Below the pieces are notes generated by a model. That model was given only the letters and a program-made list of their open reading frames with translations, searched no databases and was not told where the DNA came from. Positions 41,430 through 54,785 of a stretch of DNA of 64,000 bases are shown piece by piece. Source of the DNA: Temnothorax longispinosus (lineage: Eukaryota > Arthropoda > Insecta > Hymenoptera > Formicidae); contig NC_092368.1 of assembly GCF_030848805.1 (NCBI RefSeq), positions 8,812,122 to 8,876,121 on the forward strand. Direction: 5' to 3'. The translations under genes were made by a program, and so were the position numbers. Every line of letters begins with the position of its first letter. Within the stretch, counting starts at the first letter, position 1.

Positions 41430-42547
41430 GGTAATTATATAGAATGACTAACACAGTTCGGATTACTTTGACCTTGACATATGTTGTCAAGGTCACCCTT
41501 CTAAGTGATCTTCAGAAGTTTTTAGCCGGCAGTCATTGTTTATTAAAAAGTTATAAACAAAAAAAGTTCGAAAAATATAGCAGGTCTGTATTAAGCTTCC
41601 TCTGTAAGGAAGCAAAATTGGCAATAAGAGAGTCGACGCGGTTATTAGTGCGTAATGCCAAAAGACAGCTATATTGAGTATTAGAAGGCATAAATGACTA
41701 ATATATATGTCGAAATAGTTCACGCATACACTTTTCACGCGAGACGAGTTGTCACATGGGTTCGCGCTTTACAAGCTCGTTTATTGTATATCGCCACAAA
41801 TATTCACACAGATGATTCAAGCAGTTAGGTATCACGCTGGGAGTTTGTTTAGTTTTATTATGCGGAGGAAGGGGCTCCGCCGCCTATTTGTGTACTGTTT
41901 ATACACATGTACTATACACATGTATTATACACATGTGTATAAACAGTACATAAATAGGCGGGAAAGGCCCTCCTCACTGATTTTAGGACACGCCTTCGGC
42001 GTATATATTAATGACGCGCTTTAAAAGTATTTAAGTGTTTAAAGCGCGTCAACTAATCTATATGTAGGTTAGTGACGCGCTTTAAAAGTAAATATAAATT
42101 AAATACTTTTAAAGCGCGTCGCGAAAGTTAATATAAATTTTTAAATAATACTTTAATTGTGTGTGTATAAACAGTACACACGTAATAAGAGGGATGCCAA
42201 GCGGATTCTAAATTACGATTTTTGGACATAAAAGTGGCTATAACTCGGAAACGACTCATTTCCGGACCTATGTTTGTATGAACTTTTTTGCTTGTTTTTG
42301 GGTCCGGAATCACCTCCCGAAGTGGAGTAGGCGATTTTTCGGACACCCTGTATATATATATACATATATATATTAGTCATTTATGCCTTCCAATACTCAT
42401 AGCTGCTATATTTTTCAAACTTTTTTTGTTTATAACTTTTTAATAAACAATGACCGCCGGCTTCTGAAGGTCACTCAGAAGGGTGACCTTGACAACATAT
42501 GTCAAGATCAAAGTAATCCGAGCTGTTAGTTATTCTGTATAATTACC
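41430..42547. mobile_element. Fold-back element, GGTAA family, copy 2
   Basis: 1118 bp. TIRs GGTAATTATATAGAATGACT and its inverted match, flanked by AAAAAAAT on both sides (41,422-41,429 and 42,548-42,555). TIRs carry the CCTTGACATATGTTGTCAAG word. The interior contains the AAAGCGCGTCA..palindromes of the family and an inserted piece of the Penelope terminal region (about 41,581-41,672). Confidence 0.85.
41881..41960. repeat. 80-bp perfect hairpin
   Basis: CGCCTATTTGTGTACTGTTT faces AAACAGTACATAAATAGGCG, with ACACATG repeats in the middle. It lies inside GGTAA copy 2. Confidence 0.75.
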
Positions 42548-42631
42548 AAAAAAATGATTTTTTTAGTTTTTGAGGCCAACGTGTTCCTTATGTTCGAAAA
42601 CGTCGGAAAATCGTAATTTAAAAAAATGTCC

Positions 42632-42635
<4 letters not shown>

Positions 42636-42687
<52 letters not shown>
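42636..42687. repeat. (TG)n microsatellite
   Basis: About 50 bp of TG. The mirrored arm has a short AC run at 51,816-51,837. Confidence 0.95.
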
Positions 42688-42691
<4 letters not shown>

Positions 42692-43116
42692 CAAATTTAC
42701 CGAAATTTCTATAACTCAAGAACTAATCAACCAAATCTTAAAGAATTATATATAAAATAAGGGTAGAAAAAACTGAAGAATATATAAAATTAATAAAAAT
42801 AGAATAATAGAATTAATAAAAATTGCTAATAATAAAGGGGTTACCGATTTCTATCTTAAAAAATCTAGATGATTACTCTAATTTCCGCAAATTTAGAGAT
42901 ATTGAGCTTAAATTTTTTTATGGATAGAGTATTATTAAAAGTAGGTTGGTGTTGAATTTGGCAATGATCGGTGAAGGGGTCACCAATTTTTGCATAAAAA
43001 GTGTACAAGTTATACATGCAATCTTATATATATAAAGGAATCATTAAAGGTAGGTTGGTGTTGAATTTGGCAATGATCGGTAAAGGGATTACCGATTTTT
43101 GCATAAAAAATGTATA

Positions 43117-43233
43117 CAGTAGACCGAGGCGAATCGGATTACTAATTAGCACGATAAAACAGCTCGTTTGAAACAAAACACTAACAAAAATTGTCTTAAA
43201 ACTTATATTGATCCGATTCGCCTCGGTTTACTG
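43117..43233. mobile_element. TA-flanked MITE (mariner-type), left arm
   Basis: TIRs CAGTAGACCGAGGCGAATCG and CGATTCGCCTCGGTTTACTG, TA on both sides. 117 bp. A mirrored copy lies at 46,533-46,649. Confidence 0.75.
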
Positions 43234-43363
43234 TAAGTTATATGATGGATAGAGTATTATTAAAGAAAGATTGAATGAGAAAGAAAATGAGAAAGATTGT
43301 TATTGAATTTGGAGGATCGGTGAAGGAATTACCGATTTCTGCTTAAAAAGTATATAAGATGTA

Positions 43364-44928
<1,565 letters not shown>

Positions 44929-45159
44929 TACATGTAATTTTATATAGATTATTCATTAAAAGAAGGTTGTTTTGAATTTTGCGAGGATCGGTGAAGGAGT
45001 TACCGATTTCTGCTTAAAAAGTTACATGTATAAGTTATACATGTAATTTTATATAGAGTATCATTAAAAGAAAGTTGGTACTGAACAAAATGGAAATAAA
45101 ATATATCCGTAATTAGTAGGGATTATTTTAGTAAAAACATTAATTATTTATATTATTTA

Positions 45160-45640
45160 GAGGCTCAGAATATAAAATATTTGAATTCAATTAAGCAATA
45201 AGATCCGAACTTGATGTACAGTCGATAAAAATTTTATTATACAAAGTAGTCATATATAAGTCGCGAACGTTTCGACCCTTTTTGGAGTCATCCTCAGCAC
45301 ATTGTCTAATTTAAATTCGTCCGAAAATATACTTCGCCTTTAACACATTTGTTAAAAACTTGCAACTACAACGAGACCTTCATTATTCCGCAAATTCTTG
45401 ACCGACGTTACTTCCATGAGGGCAGATGTTGTACACTCCTAATAATCACTCCTAATAATCGGGAACATCTGCTTTATTTTTAACGAAGTAAAAGCACCCG
45501 ATTATGAAGAAATGTAGCGAAGAACTCGCAAAGTACCTAGAAAGTATGGCAGAGATAAAAGATTCCGTTGAAATGAAAGATACCTTGCAAATACATCTCT
45601 CTGGAATATAATATATATATATTCCAAAGACTCAATGATC
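45160..45640 (-). mobile_element. Penelope-like fragment
   Basis: Absent from the mirror arm. The minus strand holds the hammerhead-like core at 45,270-45,297 in a typical 'GTCGAAACG' context. No RT. Confidence 0.5.
45270..45297 (-). ncRNA. Hammerhead-ribozyme-like motif
   Basis: Minus strand: CTGAGGA, GACTC/GGGTC helix (one G-U pair), GAAA. Both core blocks are intact. Helix III is unclear. Confidence 0.45.
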
Positions 45641-45739
45641 CTTATATTTCATGTAGACATCATGCAAAAATATACCTGTTTTTATAAATTTTTTTTAAAC
45701 ATAATTATGCGATTTTTTTTAAATGGAAATATACAAAAA

Positions 45740-46240
45740 AACAAGTAGAAACCTGCACATTGCTTCCTCATATTTTTAAGTGGGCAAGTAGAAACTTGCA
45801 CATTGCTTCCTTATAATTTTTAAGTATGCAAATTATAAATTTAAACATTACTTCCTCACAATTTTAAGTATGCAAATTATAAATTTGCACATTGTTTAAT
45901 CAACATTTTATTTCGCTCATAAAGCTTTCTCTATGAAGAAGCCTGTTTTTTTATGCATAATTATTAGTAGATATTTATTAATTTGGCTTCCTCATAGAGG
46001 AAGCTTTATGAGCGAAATAAAATGTTGATTAAGCAATGTGCAAATTTATAATTTGCATACTTAAAATTGTGAGGAAATAATGTTCAAATTTATAATTTGC
46101 ATACTTAAAAATTATGAGGAAGCAATGTGCAAGTTTTACTTGCCCACTTAAAAACTATGAGGAAGCAATGTGCAGGTTTCTACTTGCACACTTAAAAACT
46201 ATGAGGAAGCAATGTGCAAGTTTCTACTTGCACACTTTTT
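45740..46240. repeat. Centre of the giant inverted repeat with short tandem units
   Basis: Units of about 50 bp built on AAGTAGAAACTTGCACATTGC and CTTCCTCA are repeated on the left (45,740-45,900) and inverted on the right (46,030-46,235). The loop at about 45,940-45,985 is AT-rich. A short copy is at 58.12-58.33 kb. Confidence 0.75.
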
Positions 46241-46532
46241 TTATTGAGATAAAGCTTTATTGCAACTAATATCTGTTACACTAATATCTGTTATATTCCT
46301 ACAAAAATCAATTAAATAATTAATGTTTTTACTAAAATAATCCCTACTAATTGCGTATATATCTTATTTCCATTTTGTTCAGTACCAACCTTCTTTTAAT
46401 AATACTCTATATAAAATTACAGATATAACTTATACATGTAACTTTTTACGCAGAAATCGGTAATCTTTTCACCGATTCTCCAAATTCAATAACAATCTTC
46501 CTCTAATAATACTCTATCCATCAAATAACTTA

Positions 46533-46649
46533 GGATAGACCGAGGCAAATCGGATCAATATAAGTTTTAAGGCAATTTTTGTTAGTGTTTTGTTTCAAAC
46601 AAGCTGTTTTATCGTGCTAATTAGTAATCCGATTCGCCTCGGTCTACTG
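46533..46649. mobile_element. TA-flanked MITE, right arm copy
   Basis: Mirror of 43,117-43,233 with small differences (for example GAGGCAAATCGG). It was present before the arm was duplicated. Confidence 0.7.
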
Positions 46650-47025
46650 TATATACATTTTTTAGGCAGAAATCGGTAACTCTTTCACCAATTTTCACCA
46701 AATTCAGAACAACCTTCCTTTAATGATTCCTTTATATATATAAGATTGCATGTATAACTTGTACACTTTTTATGCAAAAATTGGTAACTCCTTCACCGAT
46801 TATTGTCAAATTCAACACCAACCTACCTTTAATAATACTCTATCCATAAAAAAAATTTAAGCTTAATATCTTCCGGAAATTAGAGTAATCATGTAGATTT
46901 TTTAGATAGAAATCAGTAACTCCTTTATTATTAGCAATTTTTATTAATTCTATTATATTCTTCAGTTTTTTCTACCTCTATTTCATATATAATTCTTTAA
47001 TATTTGGTCGATTAGTTCTTGAGTT

Positions 47026-47717
47026 TGTGACGACGACGACGATGTCCTCACGGTCTCGCCGGCCGTGGAGGAGCGCGCCGTCGCTTTCTTCACTATAGAT
47101 CTCTTTATAGGTCGCGATATTTCTCTCCGAAACCCCGATGGTAGCTCGACTGAGTATTTTTAAGATGTAATGTTGGGCGCCAGGTGCGATTCCTCGCACC
47201 ACGATACACGAGATCGCAGTGTTCTTAGGCGTGGGCTTCTTTGATTAACCGCGGTTGGAATAGGAGAGGGAGCGTAGCGCAATCATCACACTCGAGTAAC
47301 AAAGAACATACACCGGTACACCGGTGGTGGCCCCGTTCCTTGACGGGAACCTTCGTCGGGGCGTCCCCCTTTTCGGGTCCTCCGTATTCGGGCTGCAGTG
47401 CTCTCGTGCCGCTGGTGACGCCTTGACAGGCCAGCTGATTTCCGGCTGTGGGCTCCAGCGTGACCCGCCCGTCGACCGTCCGCTCTCGGGAGCTTCCTGC
47501 TGTCCAGCCGTAAGTCCCTCGATGCGGCACATGCCGTTACAACGTCGTGACCCTGGCCATCTGCTCCGCTCTCCCTCAACCTGTAACGCTCGCAACAGAT
47601 CTTAATCCTAACCTAAATGTTCGCTCTCCGCCCGCCCCGGGCGGAGGCACCATCCCTGACGCCTCCCTCGGCCGAGCTCCCATCTGGGGTGAGGGACGTG
47701 ACATTTGTCACGTCACA
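47026..47717 (-). repeat. 3' LTR of the Gypsy element
   Basis: 692 bp; the minus strand begins TGTGACGTGAC and ends CGTCGTCACA. The polypurine tract GGGAGCGGGGAGT lies just before it. About 140 bp of its start matches 51,650-51,789. Overlapping GC-rich open frames inside are not genes. Confidence 0.8.
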
Positions 47718-47998
47718 ACTCCCCGCTCCCAGACGAGTGCCGAGGGGGACGTCGGCCCTGGTCTGCCGGTGGCCACCGCTCAAGCCTTCTGGAGTTTACT
47801 CCATACCAACATGACAATTCCCCTCATTAGCCCTTACTTTGCCGGTGACGGCTTCGCCCCGTCCGGCCCCGATCAGTCAATGCGTCTCCCCTTCCAACGT
47901 TACTCATCGAATCTCCGAATTACTTCCCCATCTTTTCCTAATCTTCGCCCCTGATCAGTCAAATCTCCCCTGCCGGACTACCGTCTACCGAATTTTCC

Positions 47999-50695
47999 TT
48001 ACGGGTCGGGGACAGGAGGGTAGTACGGTTTCACATCCTTGACATGCACTTTCCCTACGGTTGACCCGTCCAGCTGTGTCAACTCGTACACCACCGGAGA
48101 GATCACCCGTTTTACTCGTAAGGGTCCCTGGAATTTCGGCGCCAGTTTTCCCGCGATATTCTGTGCGGCTGACGAAAGCACGTGCTGCCGCCTTAATACT
48201 AAGTCCCCGACTCGGAATCTCCGCGGTCGCCTACGCAGATTATAATGCGCGGCCTGCCTCTGGTTCGCCTGGTCCATATTCTCCGCCACCCATTCTCGAA
48301 CGGCCCTCAGTTCGATCATCCGCTGGGACCACTCCGCCGAGTCCCGCGGCTCCACCTGAGTCACGTCCTCCCCATGGTCACGCAACAAGTTCGGCGGCAC
48401 TAACTCGCGTCCCAAATTCACGAACGCCGGTGACGCTCCCAACGACAAATGCGACGCGGTATTATAAGCGAAACGAAACTGTGGGAGGTATCTATCCCAC
48501 TCCCGGTGATCCCTCTCAATAAACGACACGATCATAGTTTTCAGGGTCCGATTGACCCTTTCCACGGGGTTGGCCTGCGGATGGTACGGCGGCACCGTGG
48601 CATGCGTGATGCCATGCTCCTCAGCAAAACCCTTCATCACGCGATTTACGAACTCAGTTCCGTTATCTGTGAGGAAGATCTTCGGCGTACCCCACCGCGA
48701 CACGATAAGATCTTCCAACGCCTCTTTAATTTTCGGGCCGGTAGCCGCTCGCAATGGCTTCAACTCGATCCATCTTGTGAATAAATCTTGGATCACCAGA
48801 AGGTACTGGTAGCCGGCCTTGCTGCGAGGCAAGGGCCCCACTATGTCCGCGGTGATCGAAGTCCACGGCCCTTTTATAACGCGGCGGCCCATCCACCCCG
48901 CGGGACTAGCTTGCTCGACCTTCGTCCTTTGACATGTGTCGCACGTCCGAATGTACCGAGTGACCTCGCGAAACATATTTGGCCAATAGTACGACACGGC
49001 GAGACGCTGATATGTCTTTTCGACTCCTAAATGACCGGCCTGCGGCGCGTCGTGGGATTCGCGAAGGGCCTCGGCGCGTAATTCCCTCGGCAATACCAGC
49101 TTCCACCGGTCCAAATCCTCGACTATGTCCGAAATAACCGGTCGCGGTCGCAAAAAATATAGCTGCCGATCAATTATTTTCCAGTGAGCAAACCGCTTCG
49201 GGTCAGTCGCTACCTCCCTATACCGCCTGCGATACCACTCGTCACTCGTACCCTCACACTCCTCGATCTCGATCGCGGCGTTTACTCTTCCGCCTTCCGC
49301 GCCTTCGTACATCCGCGACAAGGCATCGGGCACGTGGTGTAGGGCTCCCTTGCGGTACTCCACGGTGTAATCATACTCTAATAATTCCAACGCCCAGCGG
49401 ACCAAACGACCCGTGGGATTTTTCAAGTTGTGGAGCCACCGCAAGCTACTATGATCCGTAACTACGGTGAACTTGTAACCTTCTAAGTACGGCCTAAACT
49501 TCTGAATGGCCCACACCACGGCCAGGCACTCTTGTTCAGTCACCGAGTACCGCTTTTCCGGGTCCGACAATACGCGACTGGCATAGGCTATTACGCGTTC
49601 TTCCCCTTCTAAGTTTTGAGTCAAGACCGCCCCCAACCCAACCGAGCTCGCGTCGGTTTGTAACACGAAAGGTTCTTTAAAATCTGGGCATGCCAGGACG
49701 GGGGCCGCCATTAAGCTATTCCTAATGCTATTGAATGCATGAACTTGTTCATCCCCCCACTCCCAGCGCCTGCCTTTCCTCAAAAGGCGGGTCAAGGGCT
49801 CACTTAGCGTCGCGAAATCCGGTATAAATTTCCGATACCACGATGACATCCCGAGAAACCTACGCAATTGTCTCAGTGTTCGGGGCGCCGACTACTCCAG
49901 CACGGGGCGCGTCTTTTCTGGGTCCACTGATACGCCTCCCGTCTCCACCACGAAGCCTAAATACTTAACCTGAGATCTACAGAACTCGCATTTATCCATA
50001 TTAATCGTTAATCCCGCAGCTGCAATCTTATCTAGCACTCGTTTCAACCATTCGAGGTGTTCCTCGAAAGTTTCCGTCGCGATAATTATGTCGTCTAAGT
50101 ACGCGAAAACGAAAGGCTCCATTTCCGGGCCTATTAAACTATCTAATAGTCGTTGGAACGTCGCGGGGGCACCCGTTAATCCGTATGGCATTCGAACAAA
50201 ATGATACAAGCCTTTTCCCGGGACGCTAAACGCGGTGATCTCTCGGCTGTCTTTACTTAACGGAATCTGAAAATAAGCCTGGCTTAGATCGATTGTAGAG
50301 ATATATTTTGCCGAACGTTATTTATTGAGTATTCCGTCCATTGGTGGTATCGGGTACGCGTCCTTTTTAGATATCTTATTGACTCCGCGGAAATCCAGGC
50401 AAAACCGGTACTTGCCATTCGATTTCTTTACCATCACGATTAGATTCGACCATTGACTTGCGGACGGTTCCAGTATTCCGGCTGCTAACATTTTATCTAC
50501 CTCCGCGCGAATTGCTTCTTGCACCTTTGGCGAGACTAAATAGCAACGTTGCTTTAGCGGCGGATGGTCTCCTACTTTTATTTTATGTTCGGTTAGATCG
50601 GTCAGACCGGGGTCTCCCGACGGTGCTACTATTTTCCGTAAAAAATTTTTCAGATGTTTTTTCTGATTTTTATGGTTAGCTCCGCGAGCCCACAA
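47999..50695 (-). pseudogene. Gypsy pol: RT, RNase H, integrase with two stops
   Basis: One minus-strand frame is broken by stops at 50,318 (after 'GILNK') and 49,889 (after 'RPVLE'). RT spans about 50,600-49,880, with 'CLDFRGVN', 'MPYGLTGAPATFQ' and the catalytic 'FAYLDDIII'. The 622-codon piece 49,867-47,999 covers the RT thumb, RNase H ('LQTDASSVGLGAVL', 'VTDHSS'), and the integrase zinc finger ending 'CDTCQRTK'. It also covers the core with 'TADIVGPL', 'LTDNGTEFVN' and 'NPVERVNRTL', and a C-terminal domain. The stops should prevent full Pol production unless suppressed. No envelope frame follows. Confidence 0.85.
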
Positions 50696-51465
50696 ACGCG
50701 GGGGTCTGTTTCCTTCAACTGAAACTGGTAGCGGACGCGAGGCCTATCCGCGAAATGCCATTCCCCTTTTCCGAAGTCTAGCGTGATACCGAACTTCGTC
50801 AGGAAGTCCATCCCCACGATACACGGCACGGCCAAATCCGGCAATATGCCTACCGAGATTTTCCGACTCCGGTCCTTTAGATGGATGGAGAGCGAGGCTT
50901 CTCTATGAATCGGGGCTATTTGTCCGTTTGCCATTCGGATTGTTGCGCCCCCCTCCCGCGTGGTTGGAACGCCTAGACTTTTTACTATATGCATCCCCCC
51001 GCGACCGAGGAGCGTCATGTTCGACCCCGAGTCCACCAAAAACTCCCACCGACGGATCGCGAGCTGTAGCCGCGGTAGTAAGTTACGGTGGGCTAGTGTG
51101 AGCTGTTCCGGGAGAGACCACGGAGGGCTCATTCGCGTGAACAGGGACCGTAAGCAGGTTAAATATTCGACCGCCGGCTCGTGTTCTCCCTGCGTTCTTC
51201 GCTGTATTTCTTCCCGAAGGGTCGTCAAATAGTCCGGATCGCCGAATCGACTTCGCCACGCGTGCTCGAAATCCCGCCAATCCCGCCAATTCTCGCTTTT
51301 TAATCTCACCCAATATAACGCGGTACCCGAGAGGAATAGTGGCAAGCACTTAAATAGTTCGGCGTTATCTACATGAACAATGGAGCGGGCCTCCTTAATC
51401 CGTAACAAAAATGCTTCCGCGTCGCTACCGCGTTGTCCGGAGAAGTGGAGGTTCCACTTTCTCAT
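50650..51465 (-). pseudogene. Gypsy Gag joined to protease by a deletion
   Basis: 271 codons from ATG 51,465. The N-terminal capsid-like part includes 'GTALYWVRLKSENW'. After 'RLQLAIRR' it jumps into protease with 'FLVDSGSNMTLLG' (Asp-Ser-Gly) and 'CIVGMDFL'. The expected Gag C-terminus and zinc knuckles are missing, so a deletion probably fused the parts in frame. It overlaps the start of the pol frame by about 45 bp in another frame, consistent with frameshift expression in the ancestor. Confidence 0.75.
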
Positions 51466-51649
51466 TATATCATAAGCCTCGGCCGCGGATCCGAACGTAT
51501 TTCCTCTATCGGTATGGCGCGGCGGGTACTCTATTCGCGGCGGGGGCGCCCGCTGATAAGTGTCCCCCCATGTTTAGTGGGGGTCAGGCGGAAAATTGTA
51601 CGCCCCCAGATTCACGAGGGTGTCCCCCTTTCCCGTCGCCTTGTCCTTC

Positions 51650-51789
51650 AACCTGTAACGCTCGCAACAGATCTTAATCCTAACCTAAATGTTCGCTCTC
51701 CGCCCGCCCCGGGCGGAGGCACCATCCCTGACGCCTCCCTCGGCCGAGCTCCCATCTGGGGTGAGGGACGTGACATTTGTCACGTCACA
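51650..51789 (-). repeat. Truncated 5' LTR of the Gypsy element
   Basis: About 140 bp matching 47,578-47,717 without visible difference. The rest of the LTR, leader and primer-binding site are deleted. A GC-rich piece (51,540-51,650) links it to gag. Confidence 0.75.
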
Positions 51790-52086
51790 ACTTATAGAAA
51801 TTTCGGTAAATTTGGCACACACACACACACACACACATTCTTACATACATACATCCATACATACACACATATGAACATTTTTTAAAATTACGATTTTCCG
51901 ACATTTTCGAACATAAGAAACACATTAGCATCGAAAACTAAAAAGCAATTTTTTCTCCGGTCTTTTCTACCCCTATTTCATATATATTTCTTTAACATTT
52001 GGTTGATTAGACCTAGTTTTATATACGATCAAAGGTTCATATACGAAGTTTATGAAAACAAAGCTTCCTCTATGAGGAAGCAAAAA

Positions 52087-52440
52087 CATTTCTAGAAACC
52101 GGTATCCGGTATGTCGTACATTGGACCTATTTTTTCCGTCAACAAGACGTCAGAAAATGACGTCGTGTAGATGTGACATATCAACGTCATTTTCGGGTCT
52201 CACGAGACCTATGTAGGACGTCAGATTGGTCATTTTGTGATCAAAATTTACCGTTATTATGACGTCATTTTGCTACTTGGGCGCGGTTTTCACCGTCCTA
52301 TGAAGCAATCCTCCAGGAAGGTTTTAGTTCATAAAATATCGTGTTAGAACATCAGGGTACGGAGCAGTAAGGAAATATGCAATAATAATTACAATCAACT
52401 AATAAATCGTTCAGCTTAGGTGTATTTTATTCGACCCAAC
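52087..52440. other. No gene; GACGTC-rich stretch
   Basis: Several GACGTC or CAACGTCA words between 52,145 and 52,275. No clear TIR. Confidence 0.4.
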
Positions 52441-52469
52441 TGGCCAACTTTATTAAATTGCACGCTACG

Positions 52470-52499
52470 TTTCGACCTCGGGTTTAGGTCCTTTTCAAG
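52470..52499 (-). ncRNA. Penelope terminal hammerhead-like motif
   Basis: Minus strand: GGACC/GGTC helix followed by GAAACG, then ACG/CGT. The first block is CTTGAAAA, off consensus. Confidence 0.35.
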
Positions 52500-52593
52500 C
52501 GTTACGAGTACAAACTATTAATTAGTTAGGCATAATGCCTGCTACGCCACATCTAAAAACTAATGATAAAAAGTATTACGACATGTAACATAT

Positions 52594-53945
52594 CCCGGGA
52601 AAAAATATTCATATCTGATCATATATGATCATATATGAATGGCCATATATGGTCAGATATGGAAATTGGCCAGATCTGAGAATATATGATCTGGTATTAT
52701 TGTATATGTTAATATCTGATCAGGTATGATCAGGTACGAACTATATATTTATCAGGTATGAACATATATATTTAAGTAAGTTTCAGAAAATTGTTATATA
52801 TTTTCAAAAGTTATTTTTTAAGAGTGTGCAACTTTATTATAAAAGTAGACTCCACGATACAACTAATACAAAAATTGTGCCGCTCTATAGTGCGAGACAG
52901 TGTGTCGTGTCTTTTGATACCGTTCTTATAACACTGTTTGTCAATTTTAAATACGAGAAACAGATCCCATCGAATGCCATCTATTGAATACTTTGAGATG
53001 CAATATCTGATCTGATCATATATAATATTATATGACTATATAGGTTCATACATGATTATATATGCTCTATATATGGGTATGTAAAACTTATATCTGTTCA
53101 TATCTCATTTATACATGTTCATATACTGTCAAATATGAATATTTTTCCTGGACATTTTGTTCGCGGATATAAAAGTCCGGGAAAAATATTCATATCTGGC
53201 AGTATATGAACATATATAAATGAGATATGAACAGATATAAGTTTTACATGCCCATGTATAGAGCATATATAATCATACTATGGTTATCTATCGCCATATA
53301 TGATCAGATCGTGCATTATACATGACACAAGATCTGATCATATATGGCGATAGATAACCATATATGATTATATATGCTCTATACATGGGCATGTAAAACT
53401 TATATCTGTTCATATCTCATTTATATATGTTCATATACTGTCAGATATGAATATTTTTCCCGGACATTTTATATCATTATATCCCAATCTGGTCATATAT
53501 AGACAGATCTGATCATGTTTCATATCATTTCCGGCCGTATATGAACATATACAATCATATACAGCATCGCGTCTTGTCATATATGATCATATACAGTGCC
53601 GATACAGTTATGTATGGCCATACATAATTATATCTGATAATACATGGCCGAACATTCTTTATATACGACCATGTAAGGCCAGATACGATTATGTATAGTG
53701 TCATATCTGGCTACACATAATAATATGTCTGACCATATATGAACTTATATGATCAGATCTTGTGTCATGTATAATGTACGATCTGATCATATGTGGCGAT
53801 ATATAACCATATATGATTATATATGCTTTAGATATGGGCATATAAAACTTATATCTGTTCATATCTCATTTATATATGTTCATATATGTTCATATCTCAT
53901 TTATATATGTTCATATACCGTCAGATATGAATATTTTTTCCCGGG
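52594..53945. mobile_element. AT-rich nested palindromic element
   Basis: 1352 bp. Ends CCCGGGAAAAAATATTCATA and TATGAATATTTTTTCCCGGG, with ATAT on both sides (52,590-52,593 and 53,946-53,949). Filled with TATATGATCATATATGG-type palindromes. A second complete copy (53,176-53,464; TCCGGGAAAAATATTC ends) is nested inside. No coding capacity. Confidence 0.8.
53176..53464. mobile_element. Nested inner copy of the AT-rich element
   Basis: TCCGGGAAAAATATTCATAT at the left and ATATGAATATTTTTCCCGGA at the right. Arms are near-perfect inverted repeats around 53,285-53,340. Confidence 0.75.
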
Positions 53946-54155
53946 ATATAATTCACAATTAATAAAAATAAAGTGCTTACATAATTTGTTCGTTAATAAT
54001 TAAAATATATAGAAGACCGTTTACACGGCATATTCGATCGTTCGTAAAGAACTTGTCGAGTCGGCGATGTTACTGTTAATGTGCGGACACGGATAACAAC
54101 AAAACAGTACCGCTCAAAACGATCAAAAGAGGGGAACAGAGTAAGAAGTAGGAAA

Positions 54156-54785
54156 TTATGTCTCTTCTATAATACGTTCGTAGAGAGCGTTGAGCTTCTC
54201 TGTGTCTCTTTGTAAATTTATATTATCGTTGAATTTTTTTATAAAAAACATTTCTGCTATTTCCCTCTTCTTAGTCTGTTTTTCCTTATGTAAGATTACT
54301 GGTTTATTCCAGTCGAAGTCGTGTCCATATGACATTCTGTGACAACTAACCACGGAATGATTACTGACGTTCTTCTTTATATCATTCTGGTGCTCCCTGA
54401 GACGCGTACATAAATGCCGTTTCGTTTGCCCGATGTACGCAGCATTACAATCTTTGCAGTTTATTTTATAAACTAATTCGGTTTGATTAAGATCATCTAT
54501 CCTGTCTTTCCCTCTTTTTATTATGCAGTCGAGTTTTTTAGGGACCGCATATAAAGTACTAATATTGACTTTTTTTAGATCTCGACTTATAGACTCACTC
54601 AGATTTTTCACATATGGTAACGGTATACTATTCTTTGGATCAAAAATTATTTTACTGTCCTCGGTAGATGTATTTCGTGTTTTAAGTTGATTTAATCTTT
54701 TGGCAATGTATTTATTTATGATTGACTTTGGAAAGCAGTTGTTAGTCAAGATATCTAAGATATCTAAGACATAGATAGGTATGGG
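54156..54785 (-). pseudogene. Penelope-like C-terminal part with GIY-YIG endonuclease
   Basis: Minus-strand frame ending at 54,156. After 'ILTNNCFPKSIINKYI' (end of the RT region) follows a linker and then 'VYKINCKDCNAAYIGQT', the GIY-YIG nuclease motif with Penelope-type preceding Cys residues. 'LCTRLREHQNDI' follows, with the catalytic-region Arg and His. The frame is undamaged over its length but detached from its RT, which lies next to it in opposite orientation. It could not form the full protein. Confidence 0.8.

Larger units (their letters stand above)
47026..51789 (-). mobile_element. Degenerate Gypsy retrotransposon
   Basis: 4764 bp. 4-bp flanks AGTT (47,022-47,025) and ACTT (51,790-51,793) differ by one base, and sequence outside rejoins the arm of the giant inverted repeat. 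The minus-strand order gag-protease, RT, RNase H, integrase is Gypsy-type. The 5' LTR is truncated, gag is deleted internally and RT has stops, so it is non-autonomous. Confidence 0.85.

Noticed and set aside
47225..47605. Several overlapping frames of 90-116 codons
   Set aside because: Lie within the Gypsy LTR in a GC-rich region and match no family.
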